A stretch of DNA of 64,000 nt. Origin: Rhizobium sp. TH135. GTDB lineage: Bacteria > Pseudomonadota > Alphaproteobacteria > Rhizobiales > Rhizobiaceae. The stretch covers positions 124,001 through 188,000 of the forward strand of contig NZ_PKRP01000001.1 in assembly GCF_002855515.1 (NCBI RefSeq). Direction: 5' to 3'. This document shows, one piece after another, positions 8,257 through 17,526 of the stretch; position 1 is the first letter of the stretch; every line of letters begins with the position of its first letter. The notes below the pieces were generated by a model, which was given only the letters and a program-made list of their open reading frames with translations, was not told where the DNA came from and did not search any database. The translations under genes and the position numbers were made by a program.

Positions 8257-10326
8257 ATGACGCTCGAATTCGCCCCCTTCATTCCCTGGATCGCCATCGC
8301 CTCACTCTCAGTGCTGGCCGTGGTGCTTTCCGTCCTTGGCTTCCTGCGCAACGTGCGCGGCACGGCCATCCGCCTAGCCGCCTCGATCGCCGTGCTCGCG
8401 GCCCTTGCCAACCCGCTCCTTCTCCAGGAAGAGCGCGATCCGCTGACAACAGTCGTGCCCGTCATCGTCGACCGCAGCCAGAGCCAGCAGATCGCAGGCC
8501 GCGTCGAACAGACCGACCAGGCGCTCCAGGGCATCCGCGACCGCCTTGGCCGCTTCCCGAATATCGAGCCGCGCATCATCGAGGTCACCGATCCCGGCGA
8601 CAGCGACGCCCCCTCCACCAAGCTCTTTGAAGCCTTGGCTGCCGCGACCACCGACGTTCCGCCGACCCGAGTCGGCGGGGCCATCTTCGTCACCGACGGC
8701 CAGGTGCATGACATCCCCGGTGAAAATCAGGCGCTCCCCTTCGATGCTCCCGTCCACTCCCTAATCACCGGCAAGGCCGACGAATTCGACCGCCGCATCG
8801 AAATCCTGCGCGCCCCGCGCTTCGGCATCGTCGATGAAGAACAGGAACTCACCTTCCGCGTCTTCGATGACGGTGAAGCCTCGAACCAGCCCGCCGACGT
8901 CTCGGTCAAGATGAACGGCGAAGACCTCGGCATCGTCCCGGCCGTACCCGGCGCCGAGACCTCGTTTGCCTTCCGCGTGCCTCGTGGCGGCAACAATGTG
9001 CTGGAATTCTCGGTCGCCGCGACACCGGGCGAAGTCACCGACGTGAACAACCGGGCGATCCATCTGATCGAAGGAATCCGCCAGAACCTGCGCGTGCTGC
9101 TCGTGTCTGGCGAACCCCATGCTGGAGAGCGCGCCTGGCGCAACCTCTTGAAATCGGACGCCTCGGTCGACCTCGTGCACTTCACCATCCTGCGCCCGCC
9201 GGAAAAGCAGGACGGCACGCCGATCAACGAGCTATCGCTAATCGCCTTCCCGACCCGCGAACTCTTCGTCGAAAAGATCAATGATTTCGACCTGATCATC
9301 TTCGACCGCTACCAGCATCGCGGCGTCCTCCCGATCCTCTATTACGACTACATCGCCGAATATGTCCGAAACGGCGGTGCGCTTCTGATCGCCGCCGGCC
9401 CCGAACATGCAGGCCAGGATTCGATCGCGCTCACTCCGCTCTCCTCGGTCCTGCCCGCCACTCCGACCGGCGACGTGCACCAGGCCGGCTTCTATCCGCG
9501 CCTCTCCGATCAGGGCAAACGCCACCCGGTGACCCGTGGCCTCGATGGCTCTGCCGTCGAGCCGCCGCAATGGGGCCGCTGGTTCCGCAGCGTCGATGTC
9601 GGCCGGACCGACGGCGAAACGGTCATGACCGGCGACGGCGATCGCCCCCTGCTCGTCCTCAACCGCGCCAATGAAGGCCGGGTCGCCATGCTGCTCTCCG
9701 ACCAGGGCTGGCTCTGGGCACGTGGCTTCGAAGGCGGCGGCCCGCATGTCTCGCTCTATCGCCGCATCGCCCACTGGCTGATGAAGGAGCCGGAACTCGA
9801 GGAAGAGGCGCTGAAGGCCCGCGCCACCGGCCGCACGCTGGAAGTCACCCGCCAGACCATCGGTGACGCCCCCGGCCCGGCGACGATCACCACGCCGTCG
9901 GGCGAGACGATCGCGCTCAATCTCTCGGAAATCCAGCCCGGCCTCTATCGCGGCGAACGCCGCATGACCGAAACAGGCCTCTTCACCATCACCAATGGCG
10001 ACTTCTCCACCCTCGTCCATGTCGGCGCCGTCGACGCCCCCGAATTCCGCGCGATGATCTCGACCACGGACACGCTGTCCCCGATCAGCGATGAAACCCG
10101 TGGACTCACCGCCCGCCTCGACGACGGCGACGCCTCCGTCCGCATCCCCGACATCCTGCCGGTGCGCGGCGAAGTCCGCGTCGCCGACGACCGCCGCATG
10201 CTGATCAGGTTGACCGACGAGACTGTGCTGAAGGGCGTGAACACTCTGCCGCTGTTTGCGGGATTTGCTGGCTTGGGGATCTTGTTGCTAGCTGTCTCGG
10301 CCATGTGGTGGCGCGAGGGGCGGTAG
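8257..10326 (+). CDS. Large membrane protein of the MoxR/Bat operon
   Basis: A 689-residue protein with two N-terminal membrane helices (about residues 8-28 and 33-50), a VWA-like segment around TTVVPVIVDRSQSQQ, a large soluble part with a glutamine-amidotransferase-like fold (GGALLIAAGPEHAG region, LLSDQGWLWARG), and one C-terminal helix (LPLFAGFAGLGILLLAV) just before the end. In rhizobia this gene closes the moxR-DUF58-DUF4159 operon. The function is unknown; by position it is part of the same envelope complex. The 3' end converges on an acetyltransferase gene. Confidence 0.85.
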   Translation: MTLEFAPFIPWIAIASLSVLAVVLSVLGFLRNVRGTAIRLAASIAVLAALANPLLLQEERDPLTTVVPVIVDRSQSQQIAGRVEQTDQALQGIRDRLGRFPNIEPRIIEVTDPGDSDAPSTKLFEALAAATTDVPPTRVGGAIFVTDGQVHDIPGENQALPFDAPVHSLITGKADEFDRRIEILRAPRFGIVDEEQELTFRVFDDGEASNQPADVSVKMNGEDLGIVPAVPGAETSFAFRVPRGGNNVLEFSVAATPGEVTDVNNRAIHLIEGIRQNLRVLLVSGEPHAGERAWRNLLKSDASVDLVHFTILRPPEKQDGTPINELSLIAFPTRELFVEKINDFDLIIFDRYQHRGVLPILYYDYIAEYVRNGGALLIAAGPEHAGQDSIALTPLSSVLPATPTGDVHQAGFYPRLSDQGKRHPVTRGLDGSAVEPPQWGRWFRSVDVGRTDGETVMTGDGDRPLLVLNRANEGRVAMLLSDQGWLWARGFEGGGPHVSLYRRIAHWLMKEPELEEEALKARATGRTLEVTRQTIGDAPGPATITTPSGETIALNLSEIQPGLYRGERRMTETGLFTITNGDFSTLVHVGAVDAPEFRAMISTTDTLSPISDETRGLTARLDDGDASVRIPDILPVRGEVRVADDRRMLIRLTDETVLKGVNTLPLFAGFAGLGILLLAVSAMWWREGR

Positions 10327-10372
10327 CCCTCATACCTCAACTGTTGTGAGATCTGCGAGTTGACGAGGCTAC

Positions 10373-10885
10373 CTAGGCAGACGCTTTGGGATAGTGGCGA
10401 TAGACGAGATCATCCGGCGCAGGCCGCGCGGCAGCGCGATCCAGAACAGCACCGAGCCGCATGGCAAGACGTGCCGATCTCACGTTCTCAGCATCGACAT
10501 AACTCACGAGGCTTGGGAGCCGCCGGACTTCTATTGCCCAATGAAGCATCGCAGCGGCGGCTTCCTTTACATATCCCAATCCTTCGAACTCCGAATACAC
10601 GAACCAGCCCAGTTCAAATTCCGGAAACAGTGGACCGGCATTGATCACAACCTGACCGATACAGGCACCCGTCGCCAAATCATCAATCATCAAAGCACCA
10701 CAGCCGAACAGTTCCCATTGGGCATGGTCACTGCAGAACATGCCCCAGGCTACAGAGTCGGGGAACGGGCCACCCATAAATTGCGCTCGTTCCGAAGCCA
10801 TCAGTTGCCGATAAGCGGGCCAGTCGTCGGACCGCATGGCACGCAGGATAAGACGAGAGGTGCTGAATGTCGGTATCGGGTGCAT
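10373..10885 (-). CDS. GNAT N-acetyltransferase, RimJ/RimL type
   Basis: A 170-residue acetyltransferase. It opens with the RimJ-like TSRLILRAMRSDDWPAY, has the core strands GACIGQVVIN and FELGWFVYSEFEGLGYVKEAAAAML (acetyl-CoA loop region), and ends with the ENVRSARLAMRLG helix typical of this subfamily. Substrate is unknown; relatives acetylate ribosomal protein N-termini or small molecules. It is a single gene, convergent with the Bat operon. Confidence 0.88.
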   Translation of the reverse strand: MHPIPTFSTSRLILRAMRSDDWPAYRQLMASERAQFMGGPFPDSVAWGMFCSDHAQWELFGCGALMIDDLATGACIGQVVINAGPLFPEFELGWFVYSEFEGLGYVKEAAAAMLHWAIEVRRLPSLVSYVDAENVRSARLAMRLGAVLDRAAARPAPDDLVYRHYPKASA

Positions 10886-10973
10886 CGAAGATTTGCGCTC
10901 AGGTCATTTCAGTGACGCTCGCAAGCCTACAAAGATCTTCCCCTCGATGCTACCGACAAAACCCGGCCAGACC

Positions 10974-11507
10974 TCACCCCGCCAGCGCCTTGGCCTTATC
11001 CCGCGCCAGGCCACGCGACGCAGGGATGCCCTTTGGAAACCCGCTGCGATCGCCAAAGTCCCTGATCTCGCCGCGGTGACGCATATGACGCCCGGTCGTG
11101 GCGCCCACGGCGAGCAGATCGAGCAGTGTCACGCCGGCGACTATCACCAGCGCGATCGCCACATTATCCCGCTTCGGATTGTCCGAATGCAGGGCGGAAC
11201 CCAGCGTGACGATATCGATCCCGTCACCGGCGATGCGACTTGCAAGCCCCACCTCCTTGTCGACCGAGAGCGTCATCATGCCGGCCCCGATCTCGCGAAG
11301 GCCGTAGGCTCTGACCATGGTCTCCTGCCCGTCTAGGCCGAGCGTACGGGTGATACGATGTGCCCCGAAGAGCTCGACAAGCCCGAGGCCGATGCTGAAC
11401 CAGCCGAGATTGCGGGCAAGCCGGTCGGAAGACGAAAGCGAACTTGGTCCCTTTTCGAGAACCTTTGGATCACTCTTGGAGCGCTTGAGAGTGCTGAATA
11501 GATTCAC
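10974..11507 (-). CDS. Small membrane protein of unknown role
   Basis: A 177-residue protein starting with GTG (11507) behind a clear GGAGG. It has hydrophobic segments around residues 34-52 (LGWFSIGLGLVELFGAHRI), 68-85 and about 115-135 (VAIALVIVAGVTLLDLLAVG). Homologues in rhizobia are annotated as cyclase/dehydrase-associated or DUF4267-like membrane proteins, without proof. It lies 14 bp downstream of the alcohol dehydrogenase gene on the same strand, so the two are probably cotranscribed. Confidence 0.7.
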   Translation of the reverse strand: MNLFSTLKRSKSDPKVLEKGPSSLSSSDRLARNLGWFSIGLGLVELFGAHRITRTLGLDGQETMVRAYGLREIGAGMMTLSVDKEVGLASRIAGDGIDIVTLGSALHSDNPKRDNVAIALVIVAGVTLLDLLAVGATTGRHMRHRGEIRDFGDRSGFPKGIPASRGLARDKAKALAG

Positions 11508-11521
11508 GGCAGTACCTCCGG

Positions 11522-12697
11522 TTACGGCTTCAGGACAACCTTGATGCAGCTGTCCTGTTTGTCGCGGAACACCTTGTACATCTCAGGCCCCTCTTCGAGC
11601 CCGACGGTGTGGGTGATGACGAAGGAGGGGTCGATCTGCCCCTTCTCGATGCGGCGAATGAGATCATCGGTCCAGCGCTTCACATGGGTCTGGCCCATGC
11701 GGAAGGTCAGCCCCTTGTTCATCGCCATACCCATCGGGATCTTGTCGACGAGCCCGCTATAAACGCCGGGGATGGAGATGATGCCGCCGGGCCGGCAGAC
11801 ATAGATCATTTCGCGCAGGACATGCGGCCGGTCATTCTCGAGCATGACCATCTGCAGGGCGCGATCGACCAGACTGTCCGGATGGCTCATCGAGACGTGG
11901 CTTTCCATACCGACGGCATCGATGCACTTCTCAGGCCCCTTGCCCTTGGTCAGTTCGTTGAGCCGCTCGATGACACTCTCTTCCTTGAAATTGACTGGGA
12001 TTGCCCCGCCAGCTTCTGCCATTGACAGCCGCTCGGGCAGATAATCGATCGCAACCACCTGGGCTGCTCCCAGCAACACCGCGCTGCGGATCGCCATCTG
12101 GCCGACCGGGCCGCAGCCCCAGACGACGACGGTGTCCGTTGGTTCGATCTCGCACTGCACCGCAGCCTGCCAGCCGGTCGGAAGGATGTCGCTCAGGAAC
12201 AGCGCCTGCTCGTCGCTCATGCTGTCCGGCACCTTGATATGCGTACTGTCGGCATAGGGCACCCGCAGATACTCGGCCTGCCCGCCCGGATAGCCGCCGG
12301 TCAGGTGCGTGTAGCCGAACAGGCCACCCGTCGCGTGGCCGAACGCCTTTTCCGCCAGTTCCTTTTTGCGATTGCTCGTTTCGCAGACGGAGAAGTTGCC
12401 GCGTAGGCACTGTTCGCATTGACCGCAGGAGATCGTGAAGGGAATGACCACCCGGTCTCCCTTCTTCAAGGAGCCGTTGAGGCCCGACCCGACCTCGACC
12501 ACTTCGCCCATGGTCTCGTGGCCCATGATGTCACCGGGCATCATCGCCGGGATCATGTTGTGGAAGAGATGCAGGTCCGAGCCGCAGATCGCGCAACTCG
12601 TCACCTTGATGATCGCATCGCGCGGATCTTCGATCTCTGGATCGGACACCCGATCACACCGGATGTCCTCCTTGCCGTGCCAAACCAGTGCGCGCAT
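11522..12697 (-). CDS. Zinc-dependent alcohol dehydrogenase (glutathione-independent formaldehyde dehydrogenase-like)
   Basis: A 391-residue medium-chain dehydrogenase. Catalytic zinc ligands are seen in CGSDLH (Cys38) and GHE (His60-Glu61). The structural zinc lobe has Cys91, Cys94, Cys97 and Cys105. The Rossmann motif is [13 protein letters not shown]. The long insert after the zinc lobe ([29 protein letters not shown]) is typical of the FdhA-like, glutathione-independent branch. Start at 12697 is supported by GAGGAAG upstream; the frame runs further up without a site. Substrate not known. Confidence 0.92.
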   Translation of the reverse strand: MRALVWHGKEDIRCDRVSDPEIEDPRDAIIKVTSCAICGSDLHLFHNMIPAMMPGDIMGHETMGEVVEVGSGLNGSLKKGDRVVIPFTISCGQCEQCLRGNFSVCETSNRKKELAEKAFGHATGGLFGYTHLTGGYPGGQAEYLRVPYADSTHIKVPDSMSDEQALFLSDILPTGWQAAVQCEIEPTDTVVVWGCGPVGQMAIRSAVLLGAAQVVAIDYLPERLSMAEAGGAIPVNFKEESVIERLNELTKGKGPEKCIDAVGMESHVSMSHPDSLVDRALQMVMLENDRPHVLREMIYVCRPGGIISIPGVYSGLVDKIPMGMAMNKGLTFRMGQTHVKRWTDDLIRRIEKGQIDPSFVITHTVGLEEGPEMYKVFRDKQDSCIKVVLKP

Positions 12698-12816
12698 CGG
12701 GTCTTCCTCGTTACTTTGTTCAGATCGATGCCAGCACAACAAGCCCTGCGCCGAACGGTTCCCGAAGTTCGCGCATACTCTCGACAAGCACCGGACAATT
12801 GGCGATGCTGCCTGCC

Positions 12817-13272
12817 ATGACGACGCATCTGCCCATTTCCGACACCGTCCCCGAAGCCGCCCGCGACGCGATCCTCGCCAGCATCAAGGCGCACAATGAC
12901 ACCCTGCTCGGCCCGACAGACCGACGTGATCTCTTCATTCCTATCACGACAGACGACGGCGCCGTCGACGGTGGGCTCGTCGGCTATACCGGTCGCGGTT
13001 GGCTCTACGTGGAATTGCTCTCGGTCCCTGAGCGGCTGCGCGGTCAGGGCATGGCCGGCCGATTGCTGGCAAGCGCCGAAGAAGAGGCGAAGGCGCGCGG
13101 CTGCATCGGTGCCTATATCGACACGATCAATCCCGTGGCCTGCCGTGCCTATGAGCGCGCCGGATACACTGTCTTCGGAAGGATTGAGAATTTCAGTCAG
13201 GACCAGGATATCTGCTGGCTGATCAAGCGGTTCGATATCGATCTTGAATCGGGACAGAAGGACCAGTCGTGA
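12817..13272 (+). CDS. GNAT N-acetyltransferase
   Basis: A protein of about 151 residues with a GNAT core: [19 protein letters not shown] is the beta4/acetyl-CoA P-loop (QGMAGRL), then [23 protein letters not shown] and the FGRIENF end. This is the family of MarR-free stand-alone acetyltransferases that act on small amines; substrate unknown. Two in-frame ATGs (12805 and 12817) lack a strong ribosome site; 12817 gives the usual family length. It is divergent from the alcohol dehydrogenase. Confidence 0.82.
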   Translation: MTTHLPISDTVPEAARDAILASIKAHNDTLLGPTDRRDLFIPITTDDGAVDGGLVGYTGRGWLYVELLSVPERLRGQGMAGRLLASAEEEAKARGCIGAYIDTINPVACRAYERAGYTVFGRIENFSQDQDICWLIKRFDIDLESGQKDQS

Positions 13273-13275
13273 AAA

Positions 13276-13296
13276 GGGCCGCGTATCCTGCGGCCC
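13276..13296 (-). terminator. Rho-independent terminator of the 28-residue peptide gene
   Basis: GGGCCGC, a 7-base loop, then GCGGCCC; on the minus strand the stem is followed by TTTT. It lies directly behind the stop of the small gene at 13306-13392 and overlaps the region right after the acetyltransferase stop. Confidence 0.75.
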
Positions 13297-13305
13297 TCAT
13301 CCAAC

Positions 13306-13392
13306 TTAGAAAATCAGCTTGAACAACAGGACCACCACGATCAGGCCGATGAGGAAAATAGCGCCGATCGTGCCACCGATGAATTTCAGCAT
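13306..13392 (-). CDS. 28-residue single-helix membrane peptide
   Basis: ATG at 13392 follows GGAGACTGAC, a good ribosome site, and the frame stops with TAA at 13308-13306. The product, 28 residues, starts MLKFIGGTIGAIFLIGLIVV and ends LLFKLIF: a glycine-containing hydrophobic helix with one lysine near each end, as in stand-alone membrane micropeptides. A Rho-independent terminator follows 9 bp after the stop, which together with the ribosome site argues for a real, separately transcribed gene. Too short for usual gene finding. No function known; possible roles are a regulatory subunit of a membrane protein or a toxin-like peptide. Confidence 0.7.
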   Translation of the reverse strand: MLKFIGGTIGAIFLIGLIVVVLLFKLIF

Positions 13393-13479
13393 GTCAGTCT
13401 CCTGTTTCATTCGAATGCGAATTGGACAGGGAAAACCGATCGAAGCCCACTTGGTTCCTTAGACAATCGACAGCGGCAC

Positions 13480-14049
13480 TCAGGCGGATGCATAGGCCTT
13501 GCTCAACGCGAAATCATCAACAGGCGATGTTTCGGCATTTTCCGCCCCGCACACCCGCCAGGCAATCACGCCCTTCAGCCGGTCATGCACATCGTGGCCG
13601 AGCGGCACGATCAGCACCCGGTTCGGATCAACAGGTCCTGGAAAATCGAGCGCCTTGTAGGCCACCTTCTCGAAACCGAGCGGCATATAGTATGGCGGAT
13701 CACCGATCAGGATGACGCCTTCCGAACCCTTGCGCCGGGCAGCCTCGATGGCGATGCGGACGAGTTCGCGGCCGATGCCCCGGTTCTTGTGGGAAGGACG
13801 CACGGCAAGCGGCCCGAGCAGATGCCCTTGAACGCCGCCGGCCAGCACTGGCGTCATGCGAACGGAAGCGATCGTTTCGCCATTGTCGGCGCAGATGAAG
13901 GAAAGCGAGCGGTCATGCGGCCCCTGCTCGCGAATGCGGGCTGCCGCACGGGTGTGCCGGCCAGGACCGAAAGCTTCTTCATTGATGAGTTCGATGACAG
14001 CGTCGTGCGACGCATCCTCGGTGAGGTAGACAAGGCCAGAGTGAAACAT
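13480..14049 (-). CDS. GNAT N-acetyltransferase (YhbS-like)
   Basis: A 189-residue acetyltransferase. The core is LLGPLAVRPSHKNRGIGRELVRIAIEAAR (beta4 and the RGIG acetyl-CoA loop) followed by VILIGDPPYYMPLGFEKV, the PYY...GF pattern typical of the YhbS group. The start at 14049 (MFHSGLVYLTED) is chosen because homologues begin there; the frame extends upstream. It is divergent from the GST gene. Confidence 0.85.
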   Translation of the reverse strand: MFHSGLVYLTEDASHDAVIELINEEAFGPGRHTRAAARIREQGPHDRSLSFICADNGETIASVRMTPVLAGGVQGHLLGPLAVRPSHKNRGIGRELVRIAIEAARRKGSEGVILIGDPPYYMPLGFEKVAYKALDFPGPVDPNRVLIVPLGHDVHDRLKGVIAWRVCGAENAETSPVDDFALSKAYASA

Positions 14050-14297
14050 GGATGACCGAAACCAGAAGACAGACAGCAATAGGGTTCACGCGCACGGATC
14101 TCGTGCGTTTGAGAGCTTCAGCGTCGTCGTGGGTTCCGTGCTGTGGTCATCGGGGCCTTCAGATCTTGAGTTTTGTTCCGATAGCAGCAAATTTTCCGCT
14201 CGTCCAACGGAAAACGCACTGTTCAATCGTCAGCCCCTCGCAATCCCAGCCAACAACCGTATTTTCCGGATCAAGTTCAAACGAGAAGGAAGCGACC

Positions 14298-15281
14298 ATG
14301 GGCAGACTGGTGGATGGCGTCTGGCAGGACGTCTGGTACGACACGAAATCGACCTCCGGGCACTTCAAGCGGGCGGATTCGAGCTTCCGCAACTGGGTGA
14401 CCGCAGACGGCTCCGCCGGTCCTTCGGGCAATGGCGGCTTCAAGGCCGAGGCCGGTCGCTACCACCTCTACGTCTCCTATGCCTGCCCCTGGGCGCACCG
14501 CACCCTAATATTCCGTGCCCTGAGAGGCCTCGAAGACCTGATCTCGGTTTCTGTCGTCGATCCGCTGATGCTGTCGAACGGCTGGGAATTCCACGATCGC
14601 GAGGGCGCCACGCCCGACCATCTCTTCGGCTCGGATTACCTCTGGCAGGTTTATGTGAAAGCCGATCCGACCTTCTCGGGCCGCGTGACGGTCCCGGTCC
14701 TCTGGGACAAGAAGGAAGGCACGATCGTCTCGAACGAAAGTTCGGAGATCATCCGAATGTTCAACTCGGCCTTCGATCACCTGACCGGCTCGACCCTCGA
14801 CATGCACCCGCAAGACCTGCATGCCGAGATCGACGACGTCAACAAGCGCATCTACGACACCGTCAACAACGGCGTCTACAAGGCCGGCTTCGCCACCACC
14901 CAGGAAGCCTATGAAAGCGCCGTCTATCCGCTGTTCGAGACACTCGACTGGCTGGAGAAGCGACTGACCGATCAGCGCTATCTCTTCGGCAACCGCATGA
15001 CAGAGGCCGACTGGCGTCTCTTCACCACGCTCGTCCGCTTCGACCCCGTCTATGTCGGTCACTTCAAGTGCAACATCCGCCGCATCGCCGATTATCCGGC
15101 CCTGTCAGGCTATCTCCGCGACCTCTACCAGACGCCTGGGATCGCCGAGACGGTCGAGATGCGCCACATCAAGCACCACTATTATCGCAGCCACACCATG
15201 ATCAATCCGACAGGCGTCGTTCCCGTCGGTCCGGCGGAGGACCTGATGGCTCCGCATGGCCGGGAAAAGCTCGGCGCCTGA
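14298..15281 (+). CDS. Glutathione S-transferase, Xi class (glutathionyl-hydroquinone reductase-like)
   Basis: A 327-residue protein of the ECM4/YqjG group, which reduces glutathionyl-hydroquinones with glutathione. The hallmark active site YACPWAHRT is at about residues 63-71 with the catalytic Cys. The thioredoxin-like VPVLWDKKEGTIVSNESSEIIRMFN and the helical domain with NRMTEADWRLFTTLVRFDPVYVGHFKCN (with the conserved Tyr) are all present. Start at 14298 has AGAAGG upstream. It ends 2 bp before the stop of the convergent Nudix gene. Confidence 0.93.
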   Translation: MGRLVDGVWQDVWYDTKSTSGHFKRADSSFRNWVTADGSAGPSGNGGFKAEAGRYHLYVSYACPWAHRTLIFRALRGLEDLISVSVVDPLMLSNGWEFHDREGATPDHLFGSDYLWQVYVKADPTFSGRVTVPVLWDKKEGTIVSNESSEIIRMFNSAFDHLTGSTLDMHPQDLHAEIDDVNKRIYDTVNNGVYKAGFATTQEAYESAVYPLFETLDWLEKRLTDQRYLFGNRMTEADWRLFTTLVRFDPVYVGHFKCNIRRIADYPALSGYLRDLYQTPGIAETVEMRHIKHHYYRSHTMINPTGVVPVGPAEDLMAPHGREKLGA

Positions 15282-15283
15282 AC

Positions 15284-15790
15284 CTACCAATAATGCGCGG
15301 GGGAGATCTCCCCGCGCAGCTCCGCGATCCGCCGGCGGGTCGCTTCGGTCGTGGCGTCCGGCAGTGCGTCGAGAGGGAAAAACCCGCATTCCGCAATTTC
15401 CCGATCTGCCGGCCGTTCGGCGGTCTGCCGGACATCGGCCCGATAGAGCAACACGTGGTCGCGGCCGCTTACCTTGGCATTGAAATAGACATGAAAGAGT
15501 TCGGGGTCGCTGACAGCCTCCAAGTTCCCCTCCTCTCGCATTTCCTTGAAAAGCGCCTCAATCGCCGTCTCGCCGCGCTCCACCCCACCACCGGGCAGAT
15601 GCCAGCCCGGCACATAGGTGTGGCGGACGAGAAAGATCCGGCCCGCCTCGTCGAAACAGGCAGCCCGCACCCCGAGCGTCATGCCGCGGCTCAAGGCGAA
15701 ATACACATGCAGAAGACGAACAAGGAACCTCTTCGGCCATCCGAGCCTTTCGCTATCGGTGCCGGTCCCGGCACCACCCGCTGGCGTCAT
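15284..15790 (-). CDS. Nudix hydrolase
   Basis: A 168-residue Nudix protein. The box begins with a normal GGGVERGETAIEALFKE (about residues 67-83), but its end reads MREEGNLE where the consensus has REUxEExGU: the Gly is one place early and a Lys replaces the usual Arg. The EE pair that holds the metal is kept. Substrate unknown. It is divergent from the metallophosphoesterase gene with 41 bp between starts. Confidence 0.87.
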   Translation of the reverse strand: MTPAGGAGTGTDSERLGWPKRFLVRLLHVYFALSRGMTLGVRAACFDEAGRIFLVRHTYVPGWHLPGGGVERGETAIEALFKEMREEGNLEAVSDPELFHVYFNAKVSGRDHVLLYRADVRQTAERPADREIAECGFFPLDALPDATTEATRRRIAELRGEISPAHYW

Positions 15791-15831
15791 TTTCCTTGCC
15801 CCTCGGTTTCAGCGTCGTTAAGAGAAGCGCC

Positions 15832-16743
15832 ATGTTCAAGCTCGCCCACATCTCCGACGTGCATCTCGGCCCGCTGCCGAACCTGACGATCCGGGAATTG
15901 GCCTCGAAGCGGATTACGGGCTATGTGAACTGGCATCGCAACCGCCGCAAGCACCTTTTCCCCAATGCGCTGGAAATGACCCTGAAGGCATTGCGCGCCG
16001 AAAACCCCGATCACCTCGCGATCACCGGCGACCTCGTCAACCTCGCCTCCAAGCTTGAGGTCAAACTCGTGGCCGAATGGCTGAAGGAGGCAGGCGCGCC
16101 GCTCGACACGTCAGTCGTCCCCGGCAACCACGACGCCTATGTGCCCGGTGCCCATGAACGTGCAGTCCACGCCTGGTACGACTACATGCGTGGCGACGAC
16201 GATCCGCTGATCTTCCAGGACGACCACAAGCTGTTCCCCTATATCCGACGCCGTGGGCCCGTCGCTCTGATCGGCTGCTCGACCTCGATCGCCACCCCGC
16301 CCTTCTCCGCCCAGGGCTATTTCAGCGGCCGCCAGGCTCGCGAAACGGCAGCGCTTCTGAAGGCTGCCGGTGAAGAGGGTCTCTTCCGCGTCGTCATGAT
16401 CCACCACCCGCCGATCCGCGGAGCCGCGCCTCAGCACAAGCGTATGATCGGCATCCGCCGTTTTGCGGCCGCCATCCGCACCGGCGGCGCGGAACTCGTG
16501 CTGCACGGTCACACCCATCTCAACACGCTCTACTGGCTGGCCGATCGTGAAAAGAAAGTCCCCGTCGTCGGCATAGCCTCGGCAAGCCAGGGCCCCGGCG
16601 CCAAGAAGCCCGCCGCCGGTTACAATCTGTTTTCGGTGGATGGTGAAGCGGGCAAATGGCAGCTCGACTGGCAGCGCTACAAGATCGAAAGCGAAGACGC
16701 CCCCCTGAAGCTCGACCACAGCGAGCGCCTGCTCGGCGGCTAA
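15832..16743 (+). CDS. Calcineurin-like metallophosphoesterase
   Basis: A 303-residue two-metal phosphoesterase. All ligand motifs are visible in order: ISDVHLG (residues 7-13), ITGDLVN (about 63-69), PGNHD (about 97-101), MIHHPP (about 190) and LHGHTHLN (about 223-230). This architecture includes cyclic-nucleotide phosphodiesterases (CpdA-like) and DNA/RNA-phosphate enzymes; the substrate cannot be told. Start at 15832 (MFKLAHISD) fits the family start. Confidence 0.92.
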   Translation: MFKLAHISDVHLGPLPNLTIRELASKRITGYVNWHRNRRKHLFPNALEMTLKALRAENPDHLAITGDLVNLASKLEVKLVAEWLKEAGAPLDTSVVPGNHDAYVPGAHERAVHAWYDYMRGDDDPLIFQDDHKLFPYIRRRGPVALIGCSTSIATPPFSAQGYFSGRQARETAALLKAAGEEGLFRVVMIHHPPIRGAAPQHKRMIGIRRFAAAIRTGGAELVLHGHTHLNTLYWLADREKKVPVVGIASASQGPGAKKPAAGYNLFSVDGEAGKWQLDWQRYKIESEDAPLKLDHSERLLGG

Positions 16744-16745
16744 GT

Positions 16746-17522
16746 TCAGCCTGCCTCCACGGCAGCTGCGATCGCTAAAGCCACCGCCTCCGGCGCCTCA
16801 TCGATCAGCATGTGACCGACAGCTTCGATCAGGGTCACCTCAGTAGTCGCCCATATGGACTCGGCTTGCCTGACCGGCAGGATTGGATCTTCCGTCCCCC
16901 AGAGTAGCCGTGTTTCCACGCTAAGCCCCTCGAACGAGGAAACAGGCAGCGTGCCCTGCCCGATCCGCCCGTCGGTGTACACGAGGAAGGAATTCAAGAT
17001 CTCCATCAGCCGCTGAGTGGCTCCGGGAAGACGACGAGCATCAGCAAGCCGCTCAAGACCCGCCGCATCTATCATGCTCCCCGGGGCAGACATCTCCACC
17101 AAGCCCAGTGCCAAGTCTTCAAGCCCAACCGCCGAACCATAACGCCTCAGCGCCTCATGATTGATCTCGGGGCCGAAACCACCCGGCGCCAGCAGCGTCA
17201 GGGAGCACACACGATCGGAGGCTTTCAGCGCAATCAGGCTAGCAATCGCCCCGCCCATCGAATGTCCGCAGATATGAAAGCTGGATATCCCGCGACGATC
17301 GATATCGCCGAGAATGGCTCTGGCCATCACACCGGCATGTCCAATACCGTCAGCATCGAGCGAGCGGCCATGCCCCGGTAGATCATAAACGACAAGCGAT
17401 AGGTCTGCGTCGAGCCGGCGCAAAACCGGCTCCCATGCTGCCCCAATCCCGCCAAAGCCATGCAGCAGCACAAGCGGGGGCTTCGCCGAGGACATATGTC
17501 GAACCTCGGCGAAGAGCGTCAT
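16746..17522 (-). CDS. Alpha/beta-fold hydrolase
   Basis: A 258-residue hydrolase with oxyanion loop HGFGG (about residues 21-25), nucleophile elbow GHSMGG (Ser about 95), acid WGTEDPILP and catalytic His in EAVGHMLIDEAP. The spacing fits the classic esterase/lyase lid type. Its ATG lies 4 bp after the leuA stop with AAGAAGG upstream, so it is probably translated with leuA; an internal ATG at 17495 is the alternative. Substrate unknown. Confidence 0.88.
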   Translation of the reverse strand: MTLFAEVRHMSSAKPPLVLLHGFGGIGAAWEPVLRRLDADLSLVVYDLPGHGRSLDADGIGHAGVMARAILGDIDRRGISSFHICGHSMGGAIASLIALKASDRVCSLTLLAPGGFGPEINHEALRRYGSAVGLEDLALGLVEMSAPGSMIDAAGLERLADARRLPGATQRLMEILNSFLVYTDGRIGQGTLPVSSFEGLSVETRLLWGTEDPILPVRQAESIWATTEVTLIEAVGHMLIDEAPEAVALAIAAAVEAG

Positions 17523-17526
17523 GGCT

